DNA from: G963664935 sp963664935
Lineage (GTDB): Bacteria; Pseudomonadota; Gammaproteobacteria; Methylococcales; G963664935
Direction of reading: 5' to 3'
NCBI GenBank assembly: GCA_963664935.2
Contig: CAXXSE010000002.1
Coordinates: 520,492 to 584,491, forward strand
DNA: 64,000 bases
A program made the translations under genes and the position numbers. The number at the start of each line of letters is the position of its first letter. Within the stretch, counting starts at the first letter, position 1. Shown here in pieces: positions 45,355-55,822 of this stretch. Under the pieces are notes generated by a model. It was given only the letters and a program-made list of their open reading frames with translations, made no database searches and was not told the origin of the DNA.

Positions 45355-45837
45355 TTAGGAAATGCGCTCTAATCCATCCGGCGGGCAGGTTTCAAGCAGC
45401 ATCTTTATAGGACCTCTCCCCGGGATTCTAAGACTTGGGCTAATTTCAGCAAGCGGATACAAAACAAATGCTCGTTCGCCAATACCATAATGGGGTACGG
45501 TAAGTTTCGAAGTATGGATGATATCCTGACTATAAAGCAAGATATCAAGATCCAGTGTACGCGGTCCCCACCGGTCCCCGGTTCGCGCCCGACCTTGCAG
45601 GCCCTCTATTCCCTGCAACGCTGTCAATAACTCGAATGCCGAAAGTGTTGTCTCCACTTCAACAACGGCATTAACATAGTCTGGCTGATCGGATGGACCC
45701 ATCGGTCCACTTCTATACAGACTGGAAAAAGCGGCCTCCCGGACGTTGTTAATGTGCCCGATAGACAACCTGGCTGTTTTAAGTTGAGCCACCGGGTTGT
45801 TTAAATTGCTTCCCAAACCGATGAATGCCGAGACCAT
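45355..45837 (-). CDS. folK: HPPK, 2-amino-4-hydroxy-6-hydroxymethyldihydropteridine pyrophosphokinase
   Basis: FolK transfers pyrophosphate to the pterin in folate synthesis. The 160-residue protein has FIGLGSNLNNPVAQL, SSLYRSGPMG and the catalytic RWGPRTLDLDILLY-like stretch. The position between pcnB and panB is the common gammaproteobacterial order. Confidence 0.95.
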   Translation of the reverse strand: MVSAFIGLGSNLNNPVAQLKTARLSIGHINNVREAAFSSLYRSGPMGPSDQPDYVNAVVEVETTLSAFELLTALQGIEGLQGRARTGDRWGPRTLDLDILLYSQDIIHTSKLTVPHYGIGERAFVLYPLAEISPSLRIPGRGPIKMLLETCPPDGLERIS

Positions 45838-45854
45838 ATTGATCGACAGCTAAT

Positions 45855-47174
45855 TCATTGGGCTGTTGTCGCCGAGCGCTCCTGATCGGATCGCTTACGA
45901 CGGGATCTTTTTTTTCGGCGAACTCTTGTGCCCTGGGTCATCCTTATTTGATCATCACCTGACGCCGCTTGAAAAGCCGTCCACCATTCGGCAAGCTGAG
46001 GATCTGCTTCTCCTGTTTTCGATCGGAGAACGAAAAAATCGTAGGCCGCCCTAAACCTCGGCCGCGCCAACAATCTATAAGGTGCGCCTCCAACAGTTTT
46101 TTTAAACGCCCATTGCAGATTCCAAACCTCCCGCACCTGGACACTAACCCTGCGTGGGATACTTAAAAACTTAACCTGCCTTAAAATAACTTCCCCCACC
46201 GCTTCGTGAAAAGCACTGGACTCATTCTGGCCCAGTTTAATTTTTTGATCAATCGCGACGCGCAGGGGCTCCCATAAAAAAATCGCGAATAAGAAATAGG
46301 GGGTAACCGTTTTCCCCTCAGCCAATCGCCTATCGGCATTTTCTAAGGCTTTTGCTATAAAAATCAAAGGGAAATTTTCGTTTGGAGTTTCCAAGCATTT
46401 GTCCGTGTCGGGGAATAGGACTTTAAATAAGTTATAGTGTCGTAGTTGTTCGAATGTCTGAACGGCGCATCCCGACAAGAACAGCTTTAGCACTTCGTCG
46501 TATAAACGAGGAGGGGGTACATCGCGAAGCAAAAACGAAAAATCCTTAATCGGCAACGCACAATCTTCGTGAATATTAAAGCCGAGCTTAGTCGCGAATC
46601 GAATCGCCCGTAGCATCCGCACCGGGTCTTCCCGATATCGCTCATCAGGATTACCGATAAGGCGCAAGCTACCCGCTTGATGGTCCGCCATTCCCCCCAC
46701 ATAGTCCACCAGAGAAAAGTCGCGAATATTATAATACAAGGCATTAACGCTGAAATCCCGACGCCACGCATCCTCTTCGATGGTACCGTAGACATTATCG
46801 CGAATCAGCCGCCCGTTTTTAACCACCCGATCGCCTTTTTCCGACCCACGGAAAGTCGCAACCTCGACAATGTCTCTTCCGAAGTAAATGTGCGCCAAGC
46901 GAAATCGACGTCCGATCAAGCGGCAATTGCGGAATATTCGTTTTACATCTTCGGGACTGGCATCGGTGGCAACGTCAAAGTCCTTCGGCTCCCGCCCCAA
47001 CAACAGATCCCGTACACACCCTCCGACCAAATACGCTTGATAATCGGAATTTTTTAAGCGGTATAATACCTTCAAGGCATTATCGCTAATTTGTGCACGG
47101 GAGATACAGTGTTCGGAACGCGAATAAACCGTCGGTTGACAATTCGCGGGCGAAGTATCCGAAGATTTGAACAA
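45855..47174 (-). CDS. pcnB: Poly(A) polymerase I
   Basis: PcnB adds A tails to RNA 3' ends, promoting decay. The 439-residue protein has the nucleotidyltransferase start YLVGGCVRDLLLGREPKDFD with DFD as catalytic acids, and RRDFSVNALYYN, then a basic C-terminal tail (TRVRRKKRSRRKRSDQ) typical of PcnB rather than CCA-adding enzymes. It opens the pcnB-folK-panB-panC run. Confidence 0.95.
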   Translation of the reverse strand: MFKSSDTSPANCQPTVYSRSEHCISRAQISDNALKVLYRLKNSDYQAYLVGGCVRDLLLGREPKDFDVATDASPEDVKRIFRNCRLIGRRFRLAHIYFGRDIVEVATFRGSEKGDRVVKNGRLIRDNVYGTIEEDAWRRDFSVNALYYNIRDFSLVDYVGGMADHQAGSLRLIGNPDERYREDPVRMLRAIRFATKLGFNIHEDCALPIKDFSFLLRDVPPPRLYDEVLKLFLSGCAVQTFEQLRHYNLFKVLFPDTDKCLETPNENFPLIFIAKALENADRRLAEGKTVTPYFLFAIFLWEPLRVAIDQKIKLGQNESSAFHEAVGEVILRQVKFLSIPRRVSVQVREVWNLQWAFKKTVGGAPYRLLARPRFRAAYDFFVLRSKTGEADPQLAEWWTAFQAASGDDQIRMTQGTRVRRKKRSRRKRSDQERSATTAQ

Positions 47175-47292
47175 GTTTTTAACGAAACTAAAAATACCGA
47201 GAATTCTCTTTTTGTTTTTCGCTTATAATAGCACCGTTGCCGTTCCACGCAGCATTTAATTCCCCATTATCAACTTTATAATAGGCTTAGCT

Positions 47293-47946
47293 TTGCGATC
47301 AATGTACAACGCGACGTGGCTCGTGCTTGGGTTTTTGCTGATTTGGGGCCCGGATGCCATAGCCCATGGAGGCGTCTCAATCGAAGAAGATATCTGTGTT
47401 ATTCAGATTGGATTTTTTAGGGCGCATTTCGCTGTTTATCAACCCCAGCAATCGGCGGACCAGGAATTTTGTGAAGATATTCCAGGTACAACCGATACCG
47501 TTTTTGTACTTAACTATCTCCACAATAGTCTAAAACATGCACCGGTCGACTTTCGAATTATCAAAGATGTCAATAATCTTGGTCGTTTCGCCAAATGGCA
47601 AGATATCGCACAACTCGAAAACATTGAGGAAGACACTGTCTTTTATCAGTCCCCGGTAATACGCCCCGAGGCCATGTTCAAGGCGGAGTATAAATTTGAA
47701 GAGCCAGGTGGCTACATTGGCATTGTGACCGCCAAATACCTCGCGAACGGAAAAATCTACAACGCTGTATTCCCTTTCGAAGTCGGTGGAAAAACCAATT
47801 TTGGAACTTTACAGCTGTTTATTCTTTTGGGGGTTCTGATTGAGATAATTTATTTGTATAGCAACGGTGTACTCGCACGCTGGTACGGAAAACTAAGAGT
47901 CTATTTGCAAAAAGAAATCAAAGAACGCCTGCCTAGATTTCACTAA
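47293..47946 (+). CDS. Exported protein with C-terminal membrane helix, unknown function
   Basis: The 217-residue protein begins with a signal sequence (WLVLGFLLIWGPDAIAHGG) and then EEDICVIQIGFFRAHFAVYQ. The C-terminal region has a helix LQLFILLGVLIEIIYLYS and a basic tail, so the bulk is probably periplasmic and anchored. Two Cys residues, in DICVI and EFCED, could form a disulfide. I cannot name a family. It is divergent from pcnB and its 3' end overlaps the convergent c-di-GMP gene by 14 bases. An inner ATG three codons downstream is an alternative start. Confidence 0.75.
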   Translation: MRSMYNATWLVLGFLLIWGPDAIAHGGVSIEEDICVIQIGFFRAHFAVYQPQQSADQEFCEDIPGTTDTVFVLNYLHNSLKHAPVDFRIIKDVNNLGRFAKWQDIAQLENIEEDTVFYQSPVIRPEAMFKAEYKFEEPGGYIGIVTAKYLANGKIYNAVFPFEVGGKTNFGTLQLFILLGVLIEIIYLYSNGVLARWYGKLRVYLQKEIKERLPRFH

Positions 47947-50181
47947 TCGGCCGTGGTTTTTCGATACCAGACCCTTGCGCGAAGCTGACGCCGACCCACC
48001 GGAGTTTCTCCTTGATATCATCATTTTCAACACAAGCGGCAATAGTCTTCATCCCCATCACCTGCCCCACTTCATTGATCGACTTTACCATCGCGTAGTC
48101 TATCGGATCGTCTAAAATGTTCTTGACTAACACTCCATCGATCTTAAGGTAATCGACTTTCAGCTTTGTTAGATAGCCGAAAGACGACAACCCCTTGCCA
48201 AAATCATCCAATACGAACCGGCAGCCGATTCTGCTAAGCACCGAAATAAAATGCGATACCGGCTTTAAATTCGATACCGCCGCGGTTTCTTTGATTTCAA
48301 AACAAATCTTGCCGGGAGGAACCGCTCTATTTTGGATGTCATTGAGAACAAAATCCAAAAAACCCACGTCCGCTATCGATTGCTCCGACAGGTTAATTGA
48401 AACCCATTTTAAAGCGGAACAGCATTGACCTCCAGAATTTAAGAGCGTGAGAGCATGACCGACCACCCACCGATCAAGCTGAGGCATTAGATTGTAGCGC
48501 CCGGCGGCGGGCAGGAATGCGCCCGGCTCAATAATATTGCCTTTAACATCCACCATCCGCAGTAGAAGTTCATAGCAACGGTCAGTGTCCGGCAATTCCA
48601 TCAGAGGTACGATGGCTTGGGCATGGAGAGTGAAACGATCTTCGTCCAGGGCTTGGTTAATTCTTTCTACCCAGTGCATTTCGCCATGTACTTTAACAAT
48701 TTCTTCATCTTTCTTTTGGTAGCTATGAATCCGATTCCGACCCAACTCCTTGGCTCGATAACAGGCTGCATCGGCGCGTTTCATTAATTCAGTCACACTG
48801 ACGGTTTCGTCCGTGAACGCTGTCAAACCTATACTAACGCCAATTCGGAAGACTTGTTTTTCCCAGTAGAACTGATAGTCAAGAACCGACTTCAATATTG
48901 AATCGGCAATTTTTAGAGCATCCTCAACCAAACAATGCTCCATCAATATCCCGAATTCATCCCCACCCAGACGCGCAAGCGTATCGGCCCGGCGCACCTT
49001 GGATTGAAATTCCGTACTGATTTGTCGTAATAGCTCATCCCCCGCCGTGTGACCACAACTATCATTGACCCCTTTAAAATGATCTAAATCCATAAAAATC
49101 AGTGTATGCATTGCCTTTGTTCTAGGATTTCCGGACAGCAACTTTTCCAATCGAATCTCGAATTCGCGCCGGTTTATCAGCCCTGTAAGTCCATCGTGGC
49201 TTGATTGGTAGGACAGTTCTTTAGACAATTCGTATTCTTGAGTGACATCCTCCTGGATACTGACGATATGAGAAACATTTCCATGCTCGTCTTTGACCGG
49301 GGAAACAATACTTTTTAACCTAAAACGTTCACCATTCTTTTTCTTGTTGTAAAAGTCACCACGCCATTCGGTTCCCGACAATATCGTATTTCTCATCTCT
49401 TGATAGATTTCGTCAGGTGTTTCAAATGCCGCTAGCATCCGTGGGCTGTGGCCCATCACCTCTTTTGCCGTATAACCGGTGACTACTGTGAATTGTGGAT
49501 TGACATATTCGATCATGCCCCGCCGATTGGTAATCAACATTATCGAGCCACTCGATTCAATAGCACACGCCAGGGTATTCCGTTGCGTATCCAACCGATT
49601 GCGGTCAATAATATTAGCGAGAGTGCGGGCTACCTCGTATAGAAATTGTTGTTCGCTCGGACCGAATCGATGCCCATGCTTAACATAGAGCTCAAGGACA
49701 CCTAAGGGAGAGCCGCCCTCCACAACAATAGGAACATGGTAATGACGCTTCGGCGTTAGCCCGTTAATGAAAATTTGACGATCGCCATCGACGCTATTTT
49801 TGGACGCCACTAGTTGAACCTGTAGGCCGCGACCACAAGGACAGCGTCCGCACGCCGCTTGGTCACATGTTTCGAGCGAGGGCTTATACAGGTTATGGGA
49901 AACCTCCGGTTCAAGGCGGTCCCATTTTTCGTCGACAAGAAATATGCAACCTTTTTTTCCAAGGGAATACAGGAAACATCCAGGACAACCTGAAGGATTT
50001 CCTTAAGCATTTCACCGAACGGTATGGATTGCAACGATATGGAAATAATTTCGTTAAGCGCCGTTTGCGCATGACTCCGCTGTTTAAAATAAGCTACGGT
50101 ATCGAGATTATTATCGATCGTATTTTGCAATGAATAACATTTCTCTCGTAATTCGGCAAGCTCGGTACTGCGCGGATTCAT
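47933..50181 (-). pseudogene. GAF-PAS-GGDEF-EAL protein, frameshifted in a T7 run
   Basis: The N-terminal part (50181 to about 49950) and the remainder to 47933 are in different frames. The change falls in a run of seven T at 49951-49957; the paralogue upstream has eight T at the matching place, so one base is missing. With it restored the protein has a coiled N-terminus, GAF domain, PAS domain (SIMLITNRRGMIEYVNPQF), diguanylate cyclase domain with RLGGDEFGIL and a phosphodiesterase domain with ELLLR and DDFGKGLSSFGYL. Without it only the part from about 49810 could be made, from an internal start. The gene is a tandem duplicate of its neighbour. Confidence 0.85.
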
Positions 50182-50239
50182 AATATCACTAACATCGAAT
50201 TTTCCTGAAAACCGGTACTCCGTAGCAACTTATACGGAT

Positions 50240-52315
50240 TCATGTTTCCCGAACCGCTTCCAAGATGCCACTGAGCGGTTCCGGTTTGCCGATGCCATAC
50301 CCTTGTACGTAGTTAACGCCAATGATTCTGAGCATATCCCTGATTTCATCATTTTCAACAAACTCGGCGATGGTCTCCATCCCCATCAACTGACCGACCT
50401 CATTGATTGACTTCACCACCGCGAAGTCGATCACATCATCGACAATATCTTTTACGAACATGCCGTCGATCTTCAGATAATCGACTTGTAGATTCTTCAA
50501 ATAGCCGAATGACGACAACCCACTGCCAAAATCATCCAATGCGAAGCGGCACCCCATACGTCTCAATACCGACATGAACTTCGATGCCTTATTTAAATTC
50601 GATATCGCCGCAGTCTCGGTGATTTCAAAACAAATTTTCTCAGCCGGAATTGCTTTTTTCTGCATTTGATCGAGAACGAAATCCAAAAACTCCATGTTGG
50701 TAATCGATTGGCCCGAAAGATTTATAGAAAATTGTATTGGACTGGAAGCATGTTCGCTTCGAACATGGTAATGTGAAAATACGGCGTTTACGACCCAACG
50801 GTCCAGTTTCGTGATCAGATTGTACCGCTCCGCCGATGGCAGGAAGGCACCCGGTGGAATGGTGTTGCCGTCATCATCGATCATCCGTAATAAAATTTCG
50901 AAATGATGTGGGTCGTCCGGTGATTCATTAACCGCGACGATAGGTTGGGCATAGAGAACAAAACGGTCTTCCTCCAGTGCTTGGTTAATCCGTTCCACCC
51001 ATTGCATTTCGCCATGCTGCCTGACGAGATCTTCATCTTCGGCTTGATAGATATGAACACGGTTTCGACCTAGATCCTTGGCCATATAGCAAGCCGCATC
51101 GGCGCGTTTCATTAATTCTTCCAAGCTAACCGTTTCTTCCGTAATCGCTACCAAACCAATACTGATGCCGATCTTGAAGTTGCGCCCTTCCCAATTAAAC
51201 TGAAAATCCATGGCCGCCTTCAATATCAAGTCCGCAACCCGTTGACCGTGTTCCGGTGAACAATGCTCCATCAATATTCCAAACTCGTCCCCACCCAACC
51301 GCGCAAGGGTATCGCTCTTACGCACCATCGCAAGAAACCCCACGCTGATTTGGCGCAGGAGCTCATCTCCCGCACTATGCCCGCACGTATCGTTAACTAC
51401 CTTGAACTGATCCAGATCCATGAAACATAAGACATGTTCGATTTTGTCCTGACCGCTCTCAGACACAGCTCGTCCCAAACGAATCTCGAATTCACGTCTA
51501 TTGACTAAGCCCGTCAGTTCATCGTGGCTGGCCTGATAAGATAATTTTTGGGCCATTTCGTACTGCTTGGTCACATCCTCCTGGATGCTCACTATATGGG
51601 AAATCTCTCCGTGGTCATCTCTAATCGGAGACACTATACTTTTCGACCAGTAACGCTGGCCGTTCTTTTTCTTGTTGTAAAAGTCACCCCGCCATTCATT
51701 TCCGGATAAAATCGTTTTCCTCATCTCTTCGTAGATTTCATCGGGTGTTTCGTAGGCATCCATTATCCGGGGACTTTTACCCATGACTTCTTCCGCCGTA
51801 TAACCGGTAACGACGGTGAATTGCAGATTGACATATTCAATCCTGCCATAATGATCCGTAATTATGATGATTGACCCACTGGATTCGACCGCACGGGATA
51901 GGGTTTGCAGTCTGGTTTCGGTTTGGTTTCGGTCAATAATAGTGGCCAGCGCACTGCCCACCATGCTTAGAAACTGTTGCTCGGTCGAGTCGGGTTGATG
52001 CCCATGCTTTACATAAAGGTTTAAAACACCGACGGTGAGGCCCTTGGAAACAATCGGGACATTATAGTGACCATGAGGCGTTATTCCCGCAGGTAGATTC
52101 TCGTGATCGGCATCGACGCAATCTTTAAATACCAGTCGCTGTGACTGTGCGGCGCGGCCACAAAGACAGCGCCCAAAAGCCACATTGGCGCACATTGTGA
52201 GCAGAGGTTTGCCTAAATTGTGGTAAACCGCCATTTCAAGGGTTTTCCTGTGTTCTTTAACCAGAAAAATGCAACCTTTTTTTTCCAAGGCAAGCCAGGG
52301 AATCTCTAATACCAA
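50240..52315 (-). CDS. GAF-PAS-GGDEF-EAL cyclic di-GMP protein
   Basis: The protein has GAF (CANVAFGRCLCGRAAQSQ), PAS (GSIIIITDHYGRIEYVNLQF), GGDEF (RLGGDEFGIL, intact active motif) and EAL (FEILLRM, DDFGSGLSSFGYL, intact catalytic pattern) domains in order. It could both make and break cyclic di-GMP. The frame continues upstream to about 52510 with homology to the paralogue (TELAGLREKYDILSKEVEKN), but there is no ATG or GTG there; the paralogue has ATG where this gene has TTA. The listed start is TTG 52315, inside the GAF region, so the real start is unknown. A REP-like hairpin at 52530-52546 lies just upstream. Confidence 0.85.
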   Translation of the reverse strand: MVLEIPWLALEKKGCIFLVKEHRKTLEMAVYHNLGKPLLTMCANVAFGRCLCGRAAQSQRLVFKDCVDADHENLPAGITPHGHYNVPIVSKGLTVGVLNLYVKHGHQPDSTEQQFLSMVGSALATIIDRNQTETRLQTLSRAVESSGSIIIITDHYGRIEYVNLQFTVVTGYTAEEVMGKSPRIMDAYETPDEIYEEMRKTILSGNEWRGDFYNKKKNGQRYWSKSIVSPIRDDHGEISHIVSIQEDVTKQYEMAQKLSYQASHDELTGLVNRREFEIRLGRAVSESGQDKIEHVLCFMDLDQFKVVNDTCGHSAGDELLRQISVGFLAMVRKSDTLARLGGDEFGILMEHCSPEHGQRVADLILKAAMDFQFNWEGRNFKIGISIGLVAITEETVSLEELMKRADAACYMAKDLGRNRVHIYQAEDEDLVRQHGEMQWVERINQALEEDRFVLYAQPIVAVNESPDDPHHFEILLRMIDDDGNTIPPGAFLPSAERYNLITKLDRWVVNAVFSHYHVRSEHASSPIQFSINLSGQSITNMEFLDFVLDQMQKKAIPAEKICFEITETAAISNLNKASKFMSVLRRMGCRFALDDFGSGLSSFGYLKNLQVDYLKIDGMFVKDIVDDVIDFAVVKSINEVGQLMGMETIAEFVENDEIRDMLRIIGVNYVQGYGIGKPEPLSGILEAVRET

Positions 52316-52510
52316 AAGAAGAACTTCCTTCAGGATCGTATCGAGTAATTTTGGTTGTAGCGAGGTGGAAAGGATATTGTTTAGCGCTGCCTGTACGTCC
52401 GTAAGCCGTTTAAAATCAGCAACGGTCTTACGATTTTTTTCGACCTCTTTAGATAAAATATCATATTTTTCACGTAATCCAGCAAGCTCTGTATTCGCCG
52501 AACTTAAGAT

Positions 52511-52839
52511 GTCACTCCTTACATTAAGCCACCGGCTCTGCCGGTGCGATGCAAATAGGCTCTGCCGTTCCAGCGTAAAGATTTGTTAAATTCACTTGGT
52601 CATCCGTCAAGGTAATAAGAAGAATTGGATCACGCTGAAACATCGGAAAAAACAATAGATGGAACATTAAGGGATTAATATTCAGAGCAGTTTCAAAAAT
52701 ATGTTTCCAGTTTGATGTGGAATTATTTATTGAAAGTTATGCTAGTTCTTTGGGGTTGAGGATTCCACCTAAATATAAGCTCTTAGCCCCCTTCAAGGGG
52801 CTTCCTCAAACCACCCGCTATGCGGGTGGTACTTGATTA
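52511..52839. other. Noncoding stretch with three hairpins, possible IS200/IS605 remnant
   Basis: Three perfect hairpins occur: caccggc/gccggtg at 52530-52546, agcccc/ggggct at 52785-52802 and accacccgc/gcgggtggt at 52810-52830. Paired hairpins like the last two are found at the ends of IS200/IS605 elements, so this may be an element end. No tnpA or tnpB fragment was recognised. IS copy 2 begins directly after the third hairpin. Confidence 0.4.
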
Positions 52840-54637
52840 CTCGTCAGTCACGAGTTCTATCCGATTTGACGTAACTATTCAGGCCCTGAATTCATTTTTT
52901 CGATGTGTCACCTCGACCAACGGAAGAAAGTCTTATCACCCATTGATAGCTCTGCGCTTTAAGATTGCCCACTGGTGTTCATAAAAGATGAGTAGTGTAG
53001 AAAATAGAAATCGATAATTACGACTAGACATTTGCTAAAAAAACACGGATCCTTCTTTTCTTTGTAGAAGTACAGATGGAAGGAGGAGACCCCGTGCAAC
53101 AGTATATTTCTCAGAGTTTAGAAAGCTTTCAAAGCGTTTTTTCCAGATCGAGTACTTGGTTGTTGTTCTGCGCCATTGTGATTGGATTTATGGGGGCAGG
53201 AGAAATGATCGGCGTGACGTCGTTGTGTCGTTTCTGGCTATTAGATGAACTTGGTTATTACCGCTTGCTCCGTTTTTTTAGATCCAAAGCGTATGTCTAT
53301 GGGGCGTTGCTCGATGCTTGGCAAGATTTTGTGAATCGCCAAGGAAAATCCGTTTAAGTAGCTGGACGAGCGATACTTCTGGGTGACCATACCGCGGTGA
53401 TCAAAGATGGACGCAAGATGCCCGGCGTGGTATCGATGCACGAGTCATCGGAGACGCAAACGAAACCCGGCTATTTTCGGGCCCAATGTTGGGGCAGCAT
53501 TGGCATCTTGATCGGGTCGTTATCCGCTTGTTTTTGTTGTCCTTTGCAGCTTCAAATTCATCAGGGATGGGCTCATTTAGGGTTGAACGACGAGCGCGAT
53601 AATCCATGTCGGATCAAGCTCACCGACCGCTTGGTGGCCATGGCGATTCATTTTGCGGTGACGAATCACTGTCTGTGTTATTTGGTGTTGGATGCCTTTT
53701 TTTCAACCGGGGGCGTATTTCGAGCTTGCCACTATTATTCAATCCAGCATCAGGCGCGGTGGGTTGAGGTGCTGGTCAAAGCCAAGAATAGCTATGTGGG
53801 TTATTTCCCCGCGCCACCGAAACCCGCCTCTCGACCCGGACCTCAGCCGCTCTATGCGAGAAAGTGTGTTTAAGAGAATGCTTCGACCACCTTCATTTGT
53901 TTGAGACGGTGACCTGTCAAGTCTACGGTAAAACCGAATCCATCCGGGTTATGACGCTTACACTGTTATGGCGGCCCATCGCTGATCAGGTGTTATTTAT
54001 TCTCGCCGTCACCTCAAAAGGCCCAATGGTTCTAATGAGTTCCGATTTAACGCTGTCAGCCATTGATGCCGTTGAACTGTATTGTGCTAGAACCCGCATT
54101 GAAATCATGTTCGCGATGTTAAAGCATGTGATCGGCGCCTTTAAATTTCGTTTTTGGACTAAAAAATTGCCAAAACATTCTAGACGCCCCTTTTCCAATC
54201 GTCTTCTCAAAGCCCCACAGCCCCAGGATATTCATACCGTTCAAGCGTGCTGGCGAGCCTATGAAATCTTCGTGCTCTGTGCCTCCATTGCCTTGGGGTT
54301 AATGCAATTGATTGCGCTCCAGTATCAAGATACGATTTGGTCTGAGCACTCGCTTTATCTTCGCACTCAATCGCGTGATTTGCCATCGGAGAAAACCGTC
54401 AAGCAAATTTTAGCGCCATTGTTCCTCAAACAATTCTTTCGACTTGAGGAAAATGGCATGATTCAACAGATCCGTGCCCGCTTGATGGCTGTTTCCGATG
54501 AAATAGATGACGATTAAACTGAATGAGGCGTTCTATGCTCTAATTCTCTGCGATCTTCAAAATTTTTCATCAAACATACTACGATGGAGAGGGTAGTTTT
54601 GCCCCGCTTTTCTCGCTGTTAACTCACGACTGCCGAG
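52840..54637 (+). mobile_element. Insertion sequence copy 2, complete, inserted in fliF
   Basis: The element is 1798 bp. The left end ctcgtcagtcacgagtt (52840-52856) is an inverted match, 14 of 17 positions, to the right end aactcacgactgccgag (54621-54637). The right end is the exact point where copies 1 and 2 diverge. The flanks share tta on both sides, too short to prove a target duplication. The element truncates fliF on its right. Confidence 0.85.
53076..54517 (+). pseudogene. Transposase of IS copy 2, nonsense and frameshift
   Basis: Start ATG 53076 lies within GATGGAAGGAGGAG and gives MEGGDPVQQYISQSLESFQS. Compared with copy 1 there is a T at 53355 that makes TAA in place of GAA, and a missing G near 53857 (ctctatgcgag against ctctatggcgag). 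Either change alone inactivates the protein. The rest of the sequence is nearly identical, so inactivation is recent. The DDE residues are as described for copy 1. Confidence 0.88.
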
Positions 54638-55448
54638 TTAATATATTCTCGACTCGGTTGATCAAATGTTCCTCAACCTGTGTCTTGTATTCAAATTGCT
54701 TGTTCGAAAAAGACATCCCGTCATTGTCTTGATTGCCACTTAACAAATTTCCCCTTTGATCGACAATGGTAACTTGTTGGGATTCAAGTTCCGGTACACT
54801 AGAGGCTACCAGATGAATAATCGCCTCGACTTGACCTTTTTCCAAAAAGCGGCCCGAATACAAATCCAATATAACCGACGCACTGGATTTTTTACGTTTT
54901 CTGAGAAAGATTGTCTGTTTAGGTAAGGCCAAGTGCACCCGGACCGATTTTACACTTTGAACCATCATAATCGAGCGGGCGATTTCACCCTCTAATGCTC
55001 TTTGGTATAAAGCTATCTCACGGGTTTGACTCATCCCAAAACCGGAATCTTTATCCAGCAAATCAAAACCTGCGCTGTTACTCTTGGGGAAACCCTGCGC
55101 TGACAGTTTCATCCGCACTTCATGAACCGCGGTTTGAGGCACCAAAATGGCTCCGTTGGTGGATTTTACTTTGTAAGTAACCCCCAGCTTGTCCAATGCA
55201 TCCAATAATTCTCCAGCTTCTTGATCGCTGACGCTCGCGTAAAGCAAGGCATAGTTCGGAGTTTGCGACCACAACGCCACGGCGACACCGATGGCGACCG
55301 CAACCGCCAAGCCAATAATCACGCCGACCTGGCGGGCCATGGAGAGTCGCGCCGTGCCCCTGAGCGCCGGATGAAGATTTGCTCCTTCCACTAGTTGTTT
55401 GTGTTCGCTTTGCAGTACACTTTTGCCGTCCGATTCACTAAGTTCCAT
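54624..55448 (-). pseudogene. fliF: Flagellar MS-ring protein FliF, truncated by the IS
   Basis: The first 270 or so residues are FliF: membrane helix VGVIIGLAVAVAIGVAVALW, then TPNYALLYASVSDQEAGELL and VRVHLALPKQTIFLRKRKK. After VENIL the frame enters the IS and stops as TRQS. FliF is normally about 550 residues; the C-terminal membrane helix and the FliG-binding tail are missing. No further FliF codons were found left of the IS, where fliG and the rest of the operon would be expected. A half FliF cannot build a complete MS ring. Confidence 0.92.
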
Positions 55449-55473
55449 TTTAACCTCGATTAGAAAGTTTGAA

Positions 55474-55785
55474 TTACATCGGCATATTCATAACTTCTTG
55501 GTAGGCATCGACTAGCTTATTGCGCACCCGCAACATCGATTCAAAAGAAATACTGGCTTTCTCTAGCGAAACCATCACCTCCGCCAAATCGGCATCGGTA
55601 TCTCCGGTCTCAAAAGCTTTCGCTAATTGTCCCGCCTTCATCTGTGTATCGTTGACTTTGTCAATGGAGTCTTTAAGAATCTGAGAAAAATCGGTATTAA
55701 CAGTCTGGTCGGGAGGGGTGTTGCTCGATTGCGCCGCGACAAGGCGCATTTGCGTCAGTACATTTTCGATTTCAACGTTGCTCAT
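55474..55785 (-). CDS. fliE: Flagellar hook-basal body protein FliE
   Basis: The 103-residue protein has the FliE C-terminal signature VMVSLEKASISFESMLRVRN and KLVDAYQEVMNMPM. FliE links the MS ring to the rod. It lies 25 bases upstream of fliF and 37 bases after fleR on the same strand, the usual order. Confidence 0.95.
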   Translation of the reverse strand: MSNVEIENVLTQMRLVAAQSSNTPPDQTVNTDFSQILKDSIDKVNDTQMKAGQLAKAFETGDTDADLAEVMVSLEKASISFESMLRVRNKLVDAYQEVMNMPM

Positions 55786-55822
55786 GGTAAATTTCTAGTA
55801 AAAAATGATTGGATATCCGTCT

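Noticed and set aside
52835..54642. Target site duplication of IS copy 2
   Set aside because: Only tta is shared by the flanks. That is too short to claim, and rearrangement after insertion would remove a duplication.
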